Source: Gemmatimonadota bacterium (GTDB taxonomy: Bacteria; Gemmatimonadota; Gemmatimonadetes; Longimicrobiales; Gaopeijiaceae). Taken from it: 56,082 bases of DNA. The notes beneath the pieces were generated by a model, which worked only from the letters and a program-made list of their open reading frames with translations, searched no databases and was not told the origin of the DNA. The stretch is from the NCBI GenBank assembly GCA_028873845.1, contig JAPPNO010000130.1, forward strand, positions 1-56,082, in the 5' to 3' direction. Below are positions 44,108 through 52,453 of this stretch, piece by piece; positions within the stretch are counted from its first letter, which is position 1, and each line of letters begins with the position of its first letter. The position numbers were made by a program, and so were the translations under genes.

Positions 44108-45364
44108 CTATCCCCGCCCATCCACCACCACCCCCGCTTCCTCCCCGATCTCACCCACCCCCACCACCTCCACCACCGGCCGCACCTTCACGGCCTCGCG
44201 GATCCGCGCCACCAGCGCCGCCACCTCCTCATCGCCCAGCCCGCACCCCGGCGCGGCCTCCACCCGCACCGTGAACATGTCCCCGCCCCCGGCGCCTTCC
44301 GTCACCACCGCCTGGTACCGCGCCACCATCGGGTCGCCGTCCAGCGCCCCCGCCAGCTCCCGCGGGTGCACGAACATCCCCCTGACCTTCACTCCCTCGC
44401 CCACCCTGCCCATGAACCCCACCAGGCGGCGGCTCGTCCGCCCGCACCGGCACGGCTCCGGGTTCCACGCCGACAGGTCCCCCGTCCCGAACCGCACCAG
44501 CGGGTAGATCCCGTTCGGGCTGGTCACCACCACCTGACCCGTCTCCCCTTCGCCCGCCGGCCGATCGTCGCCCGGCGCGAGCAGTTCGATCACGATTCCG
44601 GGCGCGACGTGCCAGCCGTTCTTCTCGCCGCACTCGTAGCCGAGCGTGCCCGCGTCGGCGGTCCCGTACGACTGGTAGACATCGACGCCGACTTCGTCCT
44701 GAAGGCGGGCGCGAAGCGGAGGCGGCAGCGGCGCTCCGGTGACCAGGGCGCGGCGGATGGGAAGCTCATGGCCCATATCGCGCGCCCGCTCGAAAAGCGT
44801 GAGCAGGAACTGGGGGGTACCGGTGTAGCCGGTCGCGCCGGCCGCGCACGCCGCTTCCACCTGGGCGGCCGAGTTGCCCACGCCGCCCGGGATCACCGTG
44901 CAGCCGAGCTTCCGCAGCCCCGCATCGAGCATCAGGCCACCCGGCGTCAGGTGATACGAAAACGAGTTGAGCACGACGTCGCCGTCGCGGAACCCGGCGG
45001 CCCAGGCGGCGGGCGCCACCCGCCAGAAGTCCTCGTCCTGCCCCTGCGGGTCGTTGATCGGTCCCGGCGAGCGGAAGATGCGCTTCAGCGTGCCGGCCCG
45101 GAGGGACAACATCCCACCAAAGGGCGGACGCGCGGCCTGGAGTGCGGGCACGTCGTCCTTTTCAAGAACCGGGATGGCGGCCAGGTCTGCCACGCCCTCG
45201 ATGTCCTCCGCCCACACGCCCACCCCTCTGAGCCGTTTGTACACTTCGCGGGTGCGCTCGTTGCCGTACTTGACCGCTCTCGCAGCCAACTCGTCCTGCG
45301 ACGCATCCCAGTCCGGGTGAGCCTCGCTCTCGGGATCGTAGATCGCGTCCGTCACGACAGCCAC
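44108..45364 (-). CDS. AMP-forming CoA ligase, phenylacetate-CoA ligase-like
   Basis: This 418-residue protein starts at a GTG (45364) overlapping the end of the LivF-like gene by 13 bp. Features of the PaaK-type adenylate-forming family are GYTGTPQFLLTLFERARD (in place of the usual SSGTTG phosphate loop), QSYGTADAGTLGYECG (adenine contact), GQVVVTSPNGIYPLVRFGTG and DLSAWNPEPCRCGRTSRRL. PaaK enzymes activate aryl- or other carboxylic acids to CoA esters. The altered P-loop means the natural substrate may be different. Coupling to a LivK/LivF transporter suggests uptake followed by activation of a carboxylic acid. Confidence 0.82.
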   Translation of the reverse strand: MAVVTDAIYDPESEAHPDWDASQDELAARAVKYGNERTREVYKRLRGVGVWAEDIEGVADLAAIPVLEKDDVPALQAARPPFGGMLSLRAGTLKRIFRSPGPINDPQGQDEDFWRVAPAAWAAGFRDGDVVLNSFSYHLTPGGLMLDAGLRKLGCTVIPGGVGNSAAQVEAACAAGATGYTGTPQFLLTLFERARDMGHELPIRRALVTGAPLPPPLRARLQDEVGVDVYQSYGTADAGTLGYECGEKNGWHVAPGIVIELLAPGDDRPAGEGETGQVVVTSPNGIYPLVRFGTGDLSAWNPEPCRCGRTSRRLVGFMGRVGEGVKVRGMFVHPRELAGALDGDPMVARYQAVVTEGAGGGDMFTVRVEAAPGCGLGDEEVAALVARIREAVKVRPVVEVVGVGEIGEEAGVVVDGRG

Positions 45365-46215
45365 CGCTTCCTCCGCCTGTAGTGCTTCACGTCCCGGTAG
45401 GATCTTCGCCCCGCGTCCCCCAATCCCAGGTAGAACTCCCTTACGTCCTCGTTGGTGCGAAGCTCCCCGGCGCTACCCTCCAGCACCACCCTTCCCCCCT
45501 CCATGATGTACCCGTAGTCGGCGACTTCGAGCGCCAGTCGCGCGTTCTGCTCGACCAGGAGGATCGTCGTTCCCTCCTCGCGGTTGATCCGCCGGATGAT
45601 CTCGAAGATGCTCTCGACCAGGATCGGGGCGAGGCCCAGCGACGGCTCGTCGAGGAGCATCATGCGCGGCGACGCCATCAGGGCGCGGCCGAGCGCCACC
45701 ATCTGCTGTTCGCCGCCGGAGAGGTGGCCCGCGATCTGCCGGCGCCGCTCGGCCAGCGCCGGGAAGTAGTGGAAGACCTTGTCCATGTCGGCCTCGGCGG
45801 CCTTCCGGTCGCGGCGCGTGTAGGCTCCCGCGGTGAGGTTTTCGCGCACGGTCAGGTGCTCGAAGACGCGCCGTCCCTCGAGGACCTGGAAGATCCCCTT
45901 CTCGACGATCCGGTGCGCGTCCATCCCCTGGATCTCCTCGCCATCGAAGGCGATCGTGCCGTCGGTGACCTCGCCGTCCTCGACATGGAGGAGGCCGGAG
46001 ATGGCCTTCAGTGTGGTGGTCTTGCCCGCGCCGTTGGAGCCGAGGAGCGCGGCGATCCTGCCTTCGCCGACTTCGAGTGAGAGGCCGCGGAGCACGAGGA
46101 TCACGTCGTCGTAGAGGACCTCGATGTTGTTGAGGCGAAGCAGGGGGGCCGAGTCAGGGGATGGCCGGCCGTTCGGCGCGCCGGTCGCGTTGTCTCCGCC
46201 GGTGTCCCTGGTCAC
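45352..46215 (-). CDS. livF: ABC transporter ATP-binding protein, LivF-like
   Basis: A GTG at 46215 with GGGGG upstream. Walker A is ALLGSNGAGKTTTLKAISGL, the signature LSGGEQQMVALGRALMASPR, Walker B MMLLDEPSLGLAP, and the H-loop region TILLVEQNARLALEVADYGY. The LivF family energises branched-chain amino-acid or related organic-acid uptake. The C-terminal part is extended (RKRWLS) compared with usual LivF. The permeases LivH/LivM and the second ATPase LivG are not in the window, so it relies on partners elsewhere or the module is incomplete. Confidence 0.9.
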   Translation of the reverse strand: MTRDTGGDNATGAPNGRPSPDSAPLLRLNNIEVLYDDVILVLRGLSLEVGEGRIAALLGSNGAGKTTTLKAISGLLHVEDGEVTDGTIAFDGEEIQGMDAHRIVEKGIFQVLEGRRVFEHLTVRENLTAGAYTRRDRKAAEADMDKVFHYFPALAERRRQIAGHLSGGEQQMVALGRALMASPRMMLLDEPSLGLAPILVESIFEIIRRINREEGTTILLVEQNARLALEVADYGYIMEGGRVVLEGSAGELRTNEDVREFYLGLGDAGRRSYRDVKHYRRRKRWLS

Positions 46216-46225
46216 CCGGAGCCCC

Positions 46226-47410
46226 CTACGGCATCGCCGGCGCCTGGATGAACTCCGTCATCGGCACCCACTCGCCGTCCTCGACCCGGAAGATCCTGAG
46301 TCCCTTGGCGCCCAGGTGGTCGTCCGGCGTGAAGGTCAGCGGCACCGTGACGCCCTGCATGTCGAAGTCGGTGAAGGTCTCGAGCGCGGCCTTGATGTTC
46401 GCGCCGGTGAGCTCGTCGCCCGCGGCCAGCACCTGCCGCATCGCCCCGGCGAAGACCGCGAAGGTCCACCACGCCTGGGTGTAGGCGTTGGTCCTGCCCT
46501 CGATCGACTCCCCTTTCGCGTCCAGGTATTCGCGGATCACGCGCGTTCCCGGCACGTCGACGCCGAGCGGGGCGTACGGCATCGTCCCCATCACGCCTTC
46601 GGCCGCCTCGCCCGCGATGCGCACCAGCTGCGCGTTCGAGCACCAGTTGAGGCAGATGAAGGTCGCGTCCAGCCCCAGACTGCGCGCGTTCTGGAGCGCC
46701 ACCCCCGCCGGGCCCGAGGTGTTCTGGAAGACGACGTACCGGGCGCCGCTCTGGCGGATGCGCGAAAACTCGGCCGTGTAGTCCACCGCGCCGCGCGGCA
46801 TCTCGTAGAGTGTCAGGTCGATGCCCAGCGCCTCGGCGAACTCCACGCCGCCGTAGCGGGACGGCGAGAGTCCGAAGGGGCTCGCCATGTGCATGAGGGC
46901 GACGACCGGCGTGCCCTCGCCGTGGTTGCTCGCGATCCAGTCCAGTGCGATGCGGAACTGGTCCGTGTAGCTGGTGGCGACCAGGAAGTTGTAGGGCGCC
47001 TCCGCCGGATCGCCCAGGACGTGGGAGAGGGAAGCCGAGCTGAAGGGGACCTCGTCCTCGGCGATCCTCAATTGGAGCGCCTCGGTGTCCCCGGTCCCCC
47101 ACCCCATGAAGGCCACCGCGCCCTCGGCCACGAACTGAGTGTACAGCTGCTCCGCGCGGGGGATCCGGTAGGCGTAGTCCTGGTACATCAGGTCGATCGG
47201 CCGCCCCTCGATCCCGCCCTGCGCGTTCAGCCAGTCGACGTAGCCGCGCATGCCGTCCGCGTAGTCGGAGCCGACATCGGCGGTGGGGCCGGTGAGGTCG
47301 AAGATGGCGCCCACCTTGATGGCGTCGGGGGCGGCGTCGCCGCCGCACGCCGCGGTAGTGGCGAGGAGGAGGAATAGGGGGGTGCGGGCGGCGCGGCGGC
47401 GTCTGGTCAT
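46226..47410 (-). CDS. livK: ABC transporter substrate-binding lipoprotein, LivK-like
   Basis: Start MTRRRRAARTPLFLLL (47410) with AGGA 8 bases upstream and a lipobox LATTAACGG. The type I periplasmic-binding fold shows VGAIFDLTGPTADVGSDYAD, WLNAQGGIEGRPIDLMYQDY and VAFMGWGTGDTEAL. Such proteins capture branched amino acids, short carboxylates or aromatic acids. The stop lies 10 bp before the LivF start, and the CoA-ligase gene follows. The ligand cannot be read directly; the CoA enzymes nearby favour a carboxylic acid. Confidence 0.88.
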   Translation of the reverse strand: MTRRRRAARTPLFLLLATTAACGGDAAPDAIKVGAIFDLTGPTADVGSDYADGMRGYVDWLNAQGGIEGRPIDLMYQDYAYRIPRAEQLYTQFVAEGAVAFMGWGTGDTEALQLRIAEDEVPFSSASLSHVLGDPAEAPYNFLVATSYTDQFRIALDWIASNHGEGTPVVALMHMASPFGLSPSRYGGVEFAEALGIDLTLYEMPRGAVDYTAEFSRIRQSGARYVVFQNTSGPAGVALQNARSLGLDATFICLNWCSNAQLVRIAGEAAEGVMGTMPYAPLGVDVPGTRVIREYLDAKGESIEGRTNAYTQAWWTFAVFAGAMRQVLAAGDELTGANIKAALETFTDFDMQGVTVPLTFTPDDHLGAKGLRIFRVEDGEWVPMTEFIQAPAMP

Positions 47411-47710
47411 GGGGTGGTTCCTGGGCGTGTGGCGGATCGGCATCCGCAGCAATGCCGAATGTCACTTGGCATTTACAGGTATAGTATGGATAACATTTCT
47501 GTTCACGAACTCGATTCCGCAATGGCCTGCCGAGTCCCGGGACTGAACGAAAACCCCATTCTCCCGCCCTCTGCAAATCAGTCCCATCCCACCATCCCAC
47601 CGCCCGTCGTTCAGCCCGACCTTTCCGGCCCACCACCGAAGGCCTCGCCGGTCCGGTCACGGCAGACCATCCCGCGGTCCTTCGCAGCCTGTAGGACCAG
47701 CGCCCGAACG
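47411..47710. other. Intergenic region between divergent LivK-like and Rpn-like genes
   Basis: No gene. Contains an AT-rich segment (about 47455-47510) with the promoter candidate at 47466-47494 and an imperfect inverted repeat around AATG...CATT; the rest is non-coding with proline-rich shadow reading. Confidence 0.45.
47466..47494 (+). promoter_or_regulatory. Candidate sigma-70 promoter
   Basis: TTGGCA (47466-47471) and GATAAC (47489-47494) are 17 bp apart and match 5/6 and 4/6 of the -35 and -10 consensus, in an AT-rich patch. It would drive the Rpn-like gene with a ~200-base leader. Confidence 0.3.
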
Positions 47711-48811
47711 ATGCGCGAGACACCCACCCACCCCGGCAGGCCGAAGCACGACGCCGCCTACAAGAGCCTCTTCGCCCGGAGGCGCACCGTGGAGGACACC
47801 CTGCGCGCCATCCACGTCGCCACCGCCACCGGCGAGGCCGCGAAGCGTGATTCCGAACTCGAACACCTCGTCCGCCACCTCGACTTCTCCACGCTCGAAC
47901 GCATGCCCGCCAGCTTCGTCACCGAACATCTCGGCCGACGGCACGCCGACATGCTCTGGAGGATCCGGATCGTCGACGAGACCTGGTTCCACGTAATGGT
48001 CCTCTTCGAGTTCCAGTCCACCGTCGACCGCCGCATGGCATTCCGCACCATGAACTACGCCGGCGGCATCTTGACGGGCCTCGGCTCCGACGATCTCGGA
48101 CCCGGCGGCGTCTTCCCGCTCGTTCTCCCCGTCGTCGTCTATAGCGGCCGGCGGCGCTGGACCGCGCCGGTGGACATGCGCGACCTCCTGGCCCCCGAGC
48201 CCCACGAGCTTCTTGGATCCCGCCCGCGCCATCGGTATCTTCTCATTGACCTGCAGCGGCTCGATCCGGCGTCGCTGCCGGAGGAGAACGTGCTCTCGAT
48301 GATCGCGGCGCTGGAGCGGGTCCGGTCGCCGGAGCGGCTCGAGGAACTGGCGCTGTCGCTGAGCGACCGGGCGGAGCGTGCGGGGGCGCAGGAGCTGTTG
48401 GACATCTTCAGGGAGTGGATCTCGCAGGTGCTGGTCATGCGGTACGGTCCCAGGGGCAGGGGACTGGAACTCAGAATCAGGAATCGGGAGGAGGCACGGA
48501 TGTCGATGTTGATCGAGCGGGCGCGGCAGTGGGGTGAGGAGCTCAACCAGGAATGGCTTGAGAAGGGCTTGCAGAAGGGCCTGCAGAGGGGCCTCGAGAA
48601 GGGCCGTCTGGAAGGGGAGCGGGAGCTGGTCCGCCGACTGGTGGCCGACAGATTCGGTGATGGGGCCGCGCAGGACTTCGTCGCGGTGCTTGCGGACATC
48701 TCGGACTCGGATCGCCTGGCCGCGATCGCCGCCGGGGTGTTCACATGCGAGACGGTTGTGGAGCTGGTGAGACTGGCACGCGGAGATGCCACCGCGCTCG
48801 AGAGGGCGTGA
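47711..48811 (+). CDS. Rpn-family PD-(D/E)xK nuclease
   Basis: The ATG at 47711 begins MRETPTHPGRPKHDAAYKSL, where HDAAYKSLFA is the Rpn/PDDEXK opening. The active-site core reads RRHADMLWRIRI then HVMVLFEFQSTVDRRMAFR, with Asp and the E-x-Q pair of the Rpn DNase. The C-terminal part has repeated GLQKGLQRGLEKGRLEGE units, a variable oligomer-type tail typical of these proteins. Rpn proteins are DNA endonucleases linked to recombination and, more recently, to phage defence. No neighbouring partner is visible. The upstream frame (47414-47710) is not coding. Confidence 0.85.
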   Translation: MRETPTHPGRPKHDAAYKSLFARRRTVEDTLRAIHVATATGEAAKRDSELEHLVRHLDFSTLERMPASFVTEHLGRRHADMLWRIRIVDETWFHVMVLFEFQSTVDRRMAFRTMNYAGGILTGLGSDDLGPGGVFPLVLPVVVYSGRRRWTAPVDMRDLLAPEPHELLGSRPRHRYLLIDLQRLDPASLPEENVLSMIAALERVRSPERLEELALSLSDRAERAGAQELLDIFREWISQVLVMRYGPRGRGLELRIRNREEARMSMLIERARQWGEELNQEWLEKGLQKGLQRGLEKGRLEGERELVRRLVADRFGDGAAQDFVAVLADISDSDRLAAIAAGVFTCETVVELVRLARGDATALERA

Positions 48812-48906
48812 GCCGCTGATGAAGGCGACTGTGCAGAGACCCTCGCCGGGGTCACCCGCCCGCCGGCGGTCTTGTCGCGCGGCCCAAGCTGTCGCCCACC
48901 GGTTTG

Positions 48907-50172
48907 CTAAACCCGCACCGCCAACCCGTCATGCAGCGCCGCCCGGTACGCCTTGAGCGCGGGCACAAACCCCATCACGAAGCCCGCCGTCACCACCGCC
49001 GCCAGAAAAACCCACTCGACCGACCCGGGCGGGCGGATCGGGATGAAGAGCCCCACCTGCGCCTCGACGATCGGCTGACCCGCCGAGAGCAGCACGTACA
49101 CCAGCCCCAGCCCACAGATCGCCCCAGCCGCGGCCAGGCACACCGACTCGAGCACCAGTAACGCGACGATGCTCTTCGGTCCCGCCCCCACGGCCCGCAA
49201 AATCGCCATCTCCCGACGGCGCTCGTTCAGCGACGTGTAGAGCGAGACCAGCATGCCGAGCAGCCCCACCAGCACGACGAAGATCGTCACCAGCCGTAGC
49301 CCGGTCTCGGCGTAGCCGATCCCCTGCCACATCTCATTGAGGGCCAGGCCGGGGATCACCGCCATCATCGGCTCGCCCTCGTAGTCGTTGATCTCGCGCT
49401 GCAGCCGGAGCACGTCCCTGCGGCTGTTCGTGCCCACGAAGAACGAGGTCACCTGGGTGATCTCGATCTCCTCCATCGCGAGCACTTCCTCGTGCGTGTG
49501 CTCGTGATCGTCCATGGGCGGCGCGCCGTCCTCCCACCCGAAGTGGATGGCCTCGATCCCCTCGAGGGTGACGTAGACGGCGCGGTCGACCGGCGTGAAG
49601 GTTTTCTCCAGGATGCCCACGACCTCGAACGGCAGGTGGTCATGATTCAGGAAGCCCACCTCGCCGATGCCGTGCGTCACCTCCACCTCGTCGCCCAGCC
49701 CGTAGCCCAGCTCGCTCGCGACGTCCGCGCCCAGAGTGACGTCGAAGACCTCGGAACCGGCGCGGCCCTCCGCCAGCGCGATCTCCTGTCCCCCGCGATA
49801 TCGGTAGTGGCGATAGAAGTCCTCGTTGGTGCCGATGACGCGGTACCCCCGGTGGCTGTCCCCCAGGGCGTACGGGATGGTCCACTCGATCGCCGGGTGC
49901 TCGGCCCACTCGCGGTAGGTGTCCCACGACAGGTTGCTCGTCGGCGACCCCATCCCGAACACCGAGTACAGCAGCAGCTGGATGGTGCCCCCCTTGACGC
50001 CCACGATCAGGTCGGTCTGGCTGATGGTGTTGGAGAAGCTCTCGCGCATGCCCGTGCGCACGTTCTCGACGCCGATCAGGAGGGCGACGCTGAGCGCGAT
50101 GGAGCCCACCGTCAGCGAGGTGCTGAACGCGCGGTTGCGGAGCGACTTGAGCGCGAGGTCGAGAACCAGCAT
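48907..50172 (-). CDS. FtsX/MacB-type ABC permease
   Basis: The ATG at 50172 overlaps the ATPase stop by one base (TGATG). Topology is one N-terminal helix (STSLTVGSIALSVALLIGV), a large periplasmic domain (about residues 45-275) and three C-terminal helices (LVTIFVVLVGLLGMLVSLY, LLVLESVCLAAAGAICGLGL, VEWVFLAAVVTAGFVMGFV), the FtsX pattern. The periplasmic part has the acidic/His-rich segment DDHEHTHEEVLAMEE, which may bind metal. Family members export lipoproteins or drive cell-envelope mechanics. It forms a transporter with the downstream-encoded ATPase and probably with the DUF3299 protein. Confidence 0.87.
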   Translation of the reverse strand: MLVLDLALKSLRNRAFSTSLTVGSIALSVALLIGVENVRTGMRESFSNTISQTDLIVGVKGGTIQLLLYSVFGMGSPTSNLSWDTYREWAEHPAIEWTIPYALGDSHRGYRVIGTNEDFYRHYRYRGGQEIALAEGRAGSEVFDVTLGADVASELGYGLGDEVEVTHGIGEVGFLNHDHLPFEVVGILEKTFTPVDRAVYVTLEGIEAIHFGWEDGAPPMDDHEHTHEEVLAMEEIEITQVTSFFVGTNSRRDVLRLQREINDYEGEPMMAVIPGLALNEMWQGIGYAETGLRLVTIFVVLVGLLGMLVSLYTSLNERRREMAILRAVGAGPKSIVALLVLESVCLAAAGAICGLGLVYVLLSAGQPIVEAQVGLFIPIRPPGSVEWVFLAAVVTAGFVMGFVPALKAYRAALHDGLAVRV

Positions 50173-50855
50173 CAGTACGTGGCCCGGTTGATGTCCGGGA
50201 GCGCGACCGTGCTTGAGAACATGCCCTCCAGCGTGCGGTCGTGGCTGACGAAGACCAGGGTGGCGCCGGCCCGTTCGCACTCGGCGAACAGCAGCTCGAG
50301 GAAGGCCTCCCGGCGGTCGAAGTCCAGTGATGACGTCGGTTCGTCAGCGACGATGATCTCCGGCGAGCCGATCAGCGCCCGGCAGGCGGCCACCCGCTGC
50401 TGCTGGCCCACCGAGAGCTCGGTCACCGGTTTCTTCAGCAGGTCGCCGATCTGAAGGTGGTCGGCGAGGAGGGCGGCGGTCGCCTTCACGCCCGCGCCGT
50501 CCAGCCGGGCCCTCCGTTTCGCGTTCATGCGCACCGGCAGGGTGATGTTGTCGAGAACCGACAGGTAGGGGATGAGGTTGAACATCTGGAAGACGTAGCC
50601 GATGTGTTCCGCGCGGAATGCGTCCCGCCGGGCGCCGGAGAGGGATGCGAGATTCCGGCCGAGCACGTTGACGTCTCCCTCGTCCGGCTTGAGCACACCC
50701 GCCAGCACGCCGAGCAGGGTGGTCTTGCCGCTTCCGCTCGGACCGAAGAGAAACGCGCGCTCGCCCCGCTCGAGGGTCAGTTGGGGAATGTCCAGCACCC
50801 AGGGGCCGCCGCCGTAGCGGAAGCGGAGGCGCTGGATATCGATTGCGAGGCTCAT
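50172..50855 (-). CDS. ABC transporter ATP-binding protein, LolD/MacB-like
   Basis: The 227-residue ATPase has Walker A AFLFGPSGSGKTTLLGVL, LNLIPYLSVLDNITLPVRM-type Q-loop context (FQMFNLIPYLSV), signature ELSVGQQQRVAACRAL, Walker B IIVADEPTSSLDFDRR and H-loop ATLVFVSHDRTLEG. It pairs with the FtsX permease gene. Similar ATPase/permease pairs in other bacteria sit next to DUF3299 and zinc-related genes; here a DUF3299 gene is 1.1 kb upstream with an LRR gene in between on the other strand. Confidence 0.9.
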   Translation of the reverse strand: MSLAIDIQRLRFRYGGGPWVLDIPQLTLERGERAFLFGPSGSGKTTLLGVLAGVLKPDEGDVNVLGRNLASLSGARRDAFRAEHIGYVFQMFNLIPYLSVLDNITLPVRMNAKRRARLDGAGVKATAALLADHLQIGDLLKKPVTELSVGQQQRVAACRALIGSPEIIVADEPTSSLDFDRREAFLELLFAECERAGATLVFVSHDRTLEGMFSSTVALPDINRATY

Positions 50856-51027
50856 CGGCTGTGCGCCCCCGGCAGTTCGTGGATCGGCCGCCCGAGCACC
50901 GCTTCCACGTCCCCTTCATCAGGGACGGCGCGGGCTCGGTGAAGACAATATCGCGCAGAGGGAGCCGCGGAGACAGTGCCCGGCGGGCACGATTGACATG
51001 AAGGGGGGAAGGGATAGCTTGCCGGAC

Positions 51028-51876
51028 ATGAAACCGGTAGGGCAGACAATCGTGCGGATCCTGTGGGGCACTCTGGCGGTGGCGGTCATCGCCTCGTTGG
51101 AGGGGTGCGGGACGGAACCACCGGTGCCGTCGGCGGACCGCGAGGTGCTGCTCACGTTCTACGAGGCGTTGGCAGGGGACGAATGGCGCAGAAACGACAA
51201 CTGGGCTACGGACGCACCACTCGACGAATGGTACGGTGTAGCCACGGACGCTGAGGGGAACGTTATTGGCCTGGACCTCTACGAGAACAACCTGGTCGGG
51301 CCCCTGCCGCCGGAGATCGGGAACCTTCAGCACCTCGAAGACCTGTCGCTGGACAGGAACTACGACATGACGGGCCCGATCCCGCCCGAGATCGGCAATC
51401 TGCGAAATCTCGTGACCCTCGGGCTGAACCACAACGAACTGACGGGCCCGATCCCATCCGAGATCGGCAACCTTCACAACCTCGAAGTCCTGTACCTCAA
51501 CAGCAACGAACTGGCGGGTCCGATCCCGCCCGAGATCGGCAACCTTCTTGGACTCGAATCCCTGTGGCTGTACGACAACGGACTGACCGATCCCATCCCA
51601 CCCAAGATCGGCAACCTTCAGAACCTCGAAGTCCTGTGGCTGAACGACAACGGACTGACGGGCCCGGTCCCGTCCGAGATCGGCAACCTTCAGAACCTCG
51701 AAAGCCTGTGGCTGAATGACACCCAACTGACCGGTCGGCTTCCAGGAGAATTGACCGCACTGCGGCTCACATCGTTCAAGTGGAGCCGCACGGACCTTTG
51801 TGCCCCGACTGACGCCGCATTCCAGTCATGGCTGTCGTCGATCGGCCACCATTGGCCGGGAAGGAACTGTGAGTAG
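51028..51876 (+). CDS. Leucine-rich-repeat lipoprotein, plant-type LRRs
   Basis: Start MKPVGQTIV (51028) with GGGAAGGG upstream; an ATG at 50998 is an alternative. The signal ends SLEGCGTEP, a probable lipobox. An N-terminal cap resembling plant LRR proteins follows (REVLLTFYEALAGDEWRRND). Seven tandem repeats of about 24 residues with L..LxL..N.LTGPIPPEIGNL occupy residues about 80-240, the exact consensus of plant-type LRRs. The C-terminal cap ends DAAFQSWLSSIGHHWPG. Probable surface binding protein for a protein ligand. It sits inside the ABC/DUF3299 group on the opposite strand. Confidence 0.87.
   Translation: MKPVGQTIVRILWGTLAVAVIASLEGCGTEPPVPSADREVLLTFYEALAGDEWRRNDNWATDAPLDEWYGVATDAEGNVIGLDLYENNLVGPLPPEIGNLQHLEDLSLDRNYDMTGPIPPEIGNLRNLVTLGLNHNELTGPIPSEIGNLHNLEVLYLNSNELAGPIPPEIGNLLGLESLWLYDNGLTDPIPPKIGNLQNLEVLWLNDNGLTGPVPSEIGNLQNLESLWLNDTQLTGRLPGELTALRLTSFKWSRTDLCAPTDAAFQSWLSSIGHHWPGRNCE
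51268..51748 (+). repeat. Seven tandem 72-bp LRR-coding repeats
   Basis: Seven in-frame units of 24 codons (one with an extra codon) encode the LTGPIPPEIGNL-type repeat. Adjacent units share DNA blocks such as CCCGAGATCGGCAA and CTTCAGAACCTCGAA, so the copies are recent or homogenised and repeat number can change by recombination. Confidence 0.8.
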
Positions 51877-51915
51877 GCGTTGGTCCGTGGATGAACCACC
51901 GCGGCCGTTCACAAA

Positions 51916-52419
51916 TCAGGACTCGTACGGGTAGACCTTCTGGCCGGTGATGGTGAACCCGACGTGGCCGTACACGCTCTCCGTCATCTCGATCTTGAGC
52001 ACGCCCTCGACCCACACCGGGTTCCAGCCGTCCATCTTCGCCCGTTTCCCCTCGTCCATCTCGATATAGACGAGCTGGTTCGGCGGGGGCGGCGGCGTGT
52101 GGATGCAGGCGCCCACGTACGGCACGAGCAGGAACTCCGTCGCCGAAGACGCCCAGTCCTCGAGCGGGACGGTGAAGCCCGGGATCTTGACCAGCTTGCC
52201 GTCCAGTGCAGCCAGCGAATCGGTCTTCTCGCCGGTCCTGTAGTTGAGTTTCGCCAGGAGGCGCCAGCCCACCTCGGTGGTGGTGTCCTCCTGCGCGACG
52301 GCAGGTGCGTCGGCCGGATGGTTCGTGACGGCCTCGGGAAGGCCGCCCGCGCCGACAACGGCCGCCGACAGCAGCACCGCGGCGGATCCGGAGAGAAGCT
52401 TGCGGCTGGCTGCGATCAT
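51916..52419 (-). CDS. DUF3299 exported protein
   Basis: CAGGAG precedes the ATG by a good spacing. Residues 1-45 include a signal peptide. The DUF3299 signature is VKIPGFTVPLEDWASSATEF followed by FLLVPYVGACIHTPPPPPNQ, containing the conserved Cys-Ile-His and polyproline stretch, and later GVLKIEMTESVYGHVGFTI. The family is periplasmic, often found with an FtsX-type ABC system and zinc-responsive genes; a metal-related role is possible but unproven. It lies 1.1 kb from the ABC genes, separated by an LRR gene on the other strand. Confidence 0.85.
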   Translation of the reverse strand: MIAASRKLLSGSAAVLLSAAVVGAGGLPEAVTNHPADAPAVAQEDTTTEVGWRLLAKLNYRTGEKTDSLAALDGKLVKIPGFTVPLEDWASSATEFLLVPYVGACIHTPPPPPNQLVYIEMDEGKRAKMDGWNPVWVEGVLKIEMTESVYGHVGFTITGQKVYPYES

Positions 52420-52453
52420 CTCGGTGTTCTCCTGGCGTTGGTCCCTGGCGCGA

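Noticed and set aside
50856..51027. Possible protein remnant on the minus strand upstream of the ABC ATPase
   Set aside because: The frame DEGDVEAVLGRPIHELPG is suggestive but short and matches no family I can name.
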